The notes under the pieces are model-generated. The model saw only the letters and a list, made by a program, of their open reading frames with translations. It did no database searches and was not told where the DNA came from. The translations under genes were made by a program, and so were the position numbers. A stretch of DNA of 64,000 nucleotides from Clostridia bacterium (GTDB lineage: Bacteria; Bacillota; Clostridia; Oscillospirales; CAG-272): positions 1 through 64,000 of the forward strand of contig JAFTMG010000005.1 of assembly GCA_017452525.1 (NCBI GenBank). Reading direction: 5' to 3'. Below are positions 62,425 through 64,000 of the stretch, in pieces (position 1 is the first letter of the stretch; the number at the start of each line of letters is the position of its first letter).

Positions 62425-63963
62425 TTGAAGCGAAAGCGTGAGAGACAAAACGGCGCGCCGACCCGAATGGAGCGCTTTTCCGAAAAACTGTTTGCGGAGG
62501 GCGTGCATATCAGCTGGAAGATCTTTTTTGCGCTGCTGATATTCACCATTCTGATTTTGATGATCGTATGGATCTTTCAGATCCACATGCTCAATCCCAT
62601 CTATGAGCGCGTCAAAAACGAGGAGCTGACCACGGGTGCCGACGTGATCCAGCAATATCTCGGTCAGGAGGCACTGGAGGACGTGGCGTATGATTACGCG
62701 GTGAATAACAGCGTTTGTATCCGTGTCTTTTCCATTGAGGATACGGCGGCGCACGAGGTCGCCAGTGTGGACGTATTCGGCGATTGTCTCATCCACCATC
62801 TGACCAACGCGTCGCTCTCCCGCCTGTATGCCGCTGCCCTGGAGAATGGCGGTACTTATCAGGATGAGCACGAGGTGGACCTGCCGCTGGCTTTCCGCAA
62901 CGACGAAAACGTGGCAACGCCGAAGGAGCGGACGATCACCCGAACCTACGTTCGCATCTACGATCATCCCGACAGCGGGATACAGTACGTGATCATGCTT
63001 AATTCCAAGATGACGCCCATGCGCACCGTGACCAGAACTCTTGGCATGCAGTTTTCGTGGATCGTCTATCTGGTGCTGATTGCTGCCATGCTGGCGGCAT
63101 ATCTGATCTCCCGCTTTGTCGCACGCCCCATTACCCGTATCAACGAATCGGCGAAGCGTCTTGCCGCGGGGGACTATCAGGTCAATTTCTACGGTCACGG
63201 TTACCGTGAGACCCGCGAGCTGGCGCAGACCCTGAACTACGCGGCGGGGGAGCTTTCCAAAGCAGACGGTCTGCAGAAGGAGCTGATCGCCAATATTTCT
63301 CACGATCTGCGCTCCCCTTTGACGATGATCAAGGGCTACAGCGAAATGATGCGGGATATCCCCGGGGAGAATACGCCGGAGAATATGCAGGTGATCATCG
63401 ATGAAGCCACGAGGCTTTCCGAGCTTGTCAGCGATCTGCTGGATATCTCCAAGCTGCAGGCGGGAACGAGACCGCTGGCATCGGAACGGTTCGATCTGAC
63501 CCAGACGGTGCTTGAGACGATGGACCGCTACGAAAAGCTGACCGCGCGGGACGGATACTGCATTCGCTTCTATTCCGACTGCCACGTGGACGTGATCGCC
63601 GACCAAAGCATGATTTTGCAGGTCATCTATAACATCATCAACAACGCCATCAACCACTCGGGTCAGGACAAGCTGATCCTGGTCCGCCAGACGGTGGAGG
63701 GGGACAAGGTACGGATCTCGGTAGAGGATCACGGGGAGGGGATCGAGCCCGACCAGCTGCCTTATATCTGGGACCGCTACTATAAAGTGGACCGTGTTCA
63801 CCGCATCGCTACGGTGGGGACCGGAATCGGTCTTTCGATCGTGAAGAATATTCTGGAAATGCACCAAGCGGAATACGGGGTGCATAGTGTGGTCGACCAG
63901 GGGTCGATCTTCTGGTTCTCCTTGCCGATCGCCGGGAACGGAGAGAGTGAAGAGCGGGCGTGA
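62425..63963 (+). CDS. HAMP-containing sensor histidine kinase
   Basis: 512 residues. Two membrane spans (about 31-56 and 210-233) enclose an extracytoplasmic sensor of about 150 residues; HAMP follows, then the H box ISHDLRSPLTMIKGYSEMM, N box IYNIINNAINHS, G1 EDHGEGI and G2 GTGIGLSIVKNI. GGAGG at 62411-62415 suits TTG at 62425; GTG at 62419 is too close and ATG at 62467 is a later choice. It partners the response regulator 32 nt upstream. Confidence 0.9.
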   Translation: MKRKRERQNGAPTRMERFSEKLFAEGVHISWKIFFALLIFTILILMIVWIFQIHMLNPIYERVKNEELTTGADVIQQYLGQEALEDVAYDYAVNNSVCIRVFSIEDTAAHEVASVDVFGDCLIHHLTNASLSRLYAAALENGGTYQDEHEVDLPLAFRNDENVATPKERTITRTYVRIYDHPDSGIQYVIMLNSKMTPMRTVTRTLGMQFSWIVYLVLIAAMLAAYLISRFVARPITRINESAKRLAAGDYQVNFYGHGYRETRELAQTLNYAAGELSKADGLQKELIANISHDLRSPLTMIKGYSEMMRDIPGENTPENMQVIIDEATRLSELVSDLLDISKLQAGTRPLASERFDLTQTVLETMDRYEKLTARDGYCIRFYSDCHVDVIADQSMILQVIYNIINNAINHSGQDKLILVRQTVEGDKVRISVEDHGEGIEPDQLPYIWDRYYKVDRVHRIATVGTGIGLSIVKNILEMHQAEYGVHSVVDQGSIFWFSLPIAGNGESEERA

Positions 63964-64000
63964 TCCCCAAAAAGCCGCAGCCTTCTCGGGGTATGAGAGG

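Noticed and set aside
63966..64000. Terminator after the histidine kinase
   Set aside because: A CCCC/GGGG pairing is possible but weak and the window ends before any T run.

Overview
The window reads as a chromosomal core region of a Gram-positive, low-to-middle GC bacterium of the class Clostridia (Bacillota). Pointers are a fused IspH-ribosomal protein S1 gene, the AddAB (not RecBCD) helicase-nuclease, a division penicillin-binding protein with PASTA domains, a long SRP RNA with an Alu-type domain, zinc-form ribosomal proteins S4, S14 and L36, and sigma-A promoters with 17-bp spacers. The MEP isoprenoid pathway is implied by IspH. I can place it no lower than class. No phage, insertion sequence, CRISPR array or rRNA was seen.

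Layout. 1-1.4 kb: a Gfo/Idh/MocA dehydrogenase (minus), preceded by a folded inverted-repeat element and divergent from the next block. 1.35-7.0 kb (plus): RpiR-type regulator, BaiN-like flavoprotein, cmk, plsC and the ispH-S1 fusion, closed by a strong terminator. 7.2-21.2 kb (plus): the dcw cell-wall/division cluster mraZ-rsmH-ftsL-pbp-murE-murF-mraY-ftsW-murG-divIB-ftsZ, with a textbook four-repeat MraZ operator at its promoter; murD, murC, murB and ftsA are not in it. A nucleoside hydrolase follows. 22.2-25.2 kb (minus): rplJ-rplL with their own promoter, L10-type leader and attenuator, then a membrane protein/HTH regulator pair. 25.1-27.6 kb (plus): a SmtB/CzrA-like zinc sensor and a P1B-type metal ATPase with a His/Cys repeat tail.

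27.8-43.9 kb (plus): one very long ribosomal block, S10-spc-alpha in the standard Gram-positive order (rpsJ to rplQ, with secY, adk, map, infA and rpoA), preceded by a roughly 310-nt leader and containing several structured gaps. Then tRNA-Val(GAC) and a membrane-anchored transglutaminase-like protein. 45.1-46.6 kb (minus): a histidine phosphatase and an inositol-monophosphatase-like enzyme. 46.7-50.5 kb (plus): SRP RNA, a HAD protein, dnaX, the YbaB/EbfC nucleoid protein and recR.

50.5-59.8 kb (minus): a five-gene operon read from 59.8 kb down: QueG-like iron-sulfur protein, small membrane protein, addB, addA, P-loop kinase. 60.0-64.0 kb (plus): a membrane-anchored HtrA-like protease followed by an OmpR-type response regulator and its histidine kinase.

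The genes are mostly housekeeping: translation, envelope synthesis, division and recombination. The features most worth a second look are the possible independent expression of S1 from inside ispH, the repeat-tailed metal pump with its reversed HP motif and matched zinc sensor, the stripped-down dcw cluster with an odd FtsZ tail and a long-tailed FtsL, the HTH regulator lacking a WYL core, and the structured leaders in the ribosomal operons. I found no clear candidate for a wholly new defence or mobile system.
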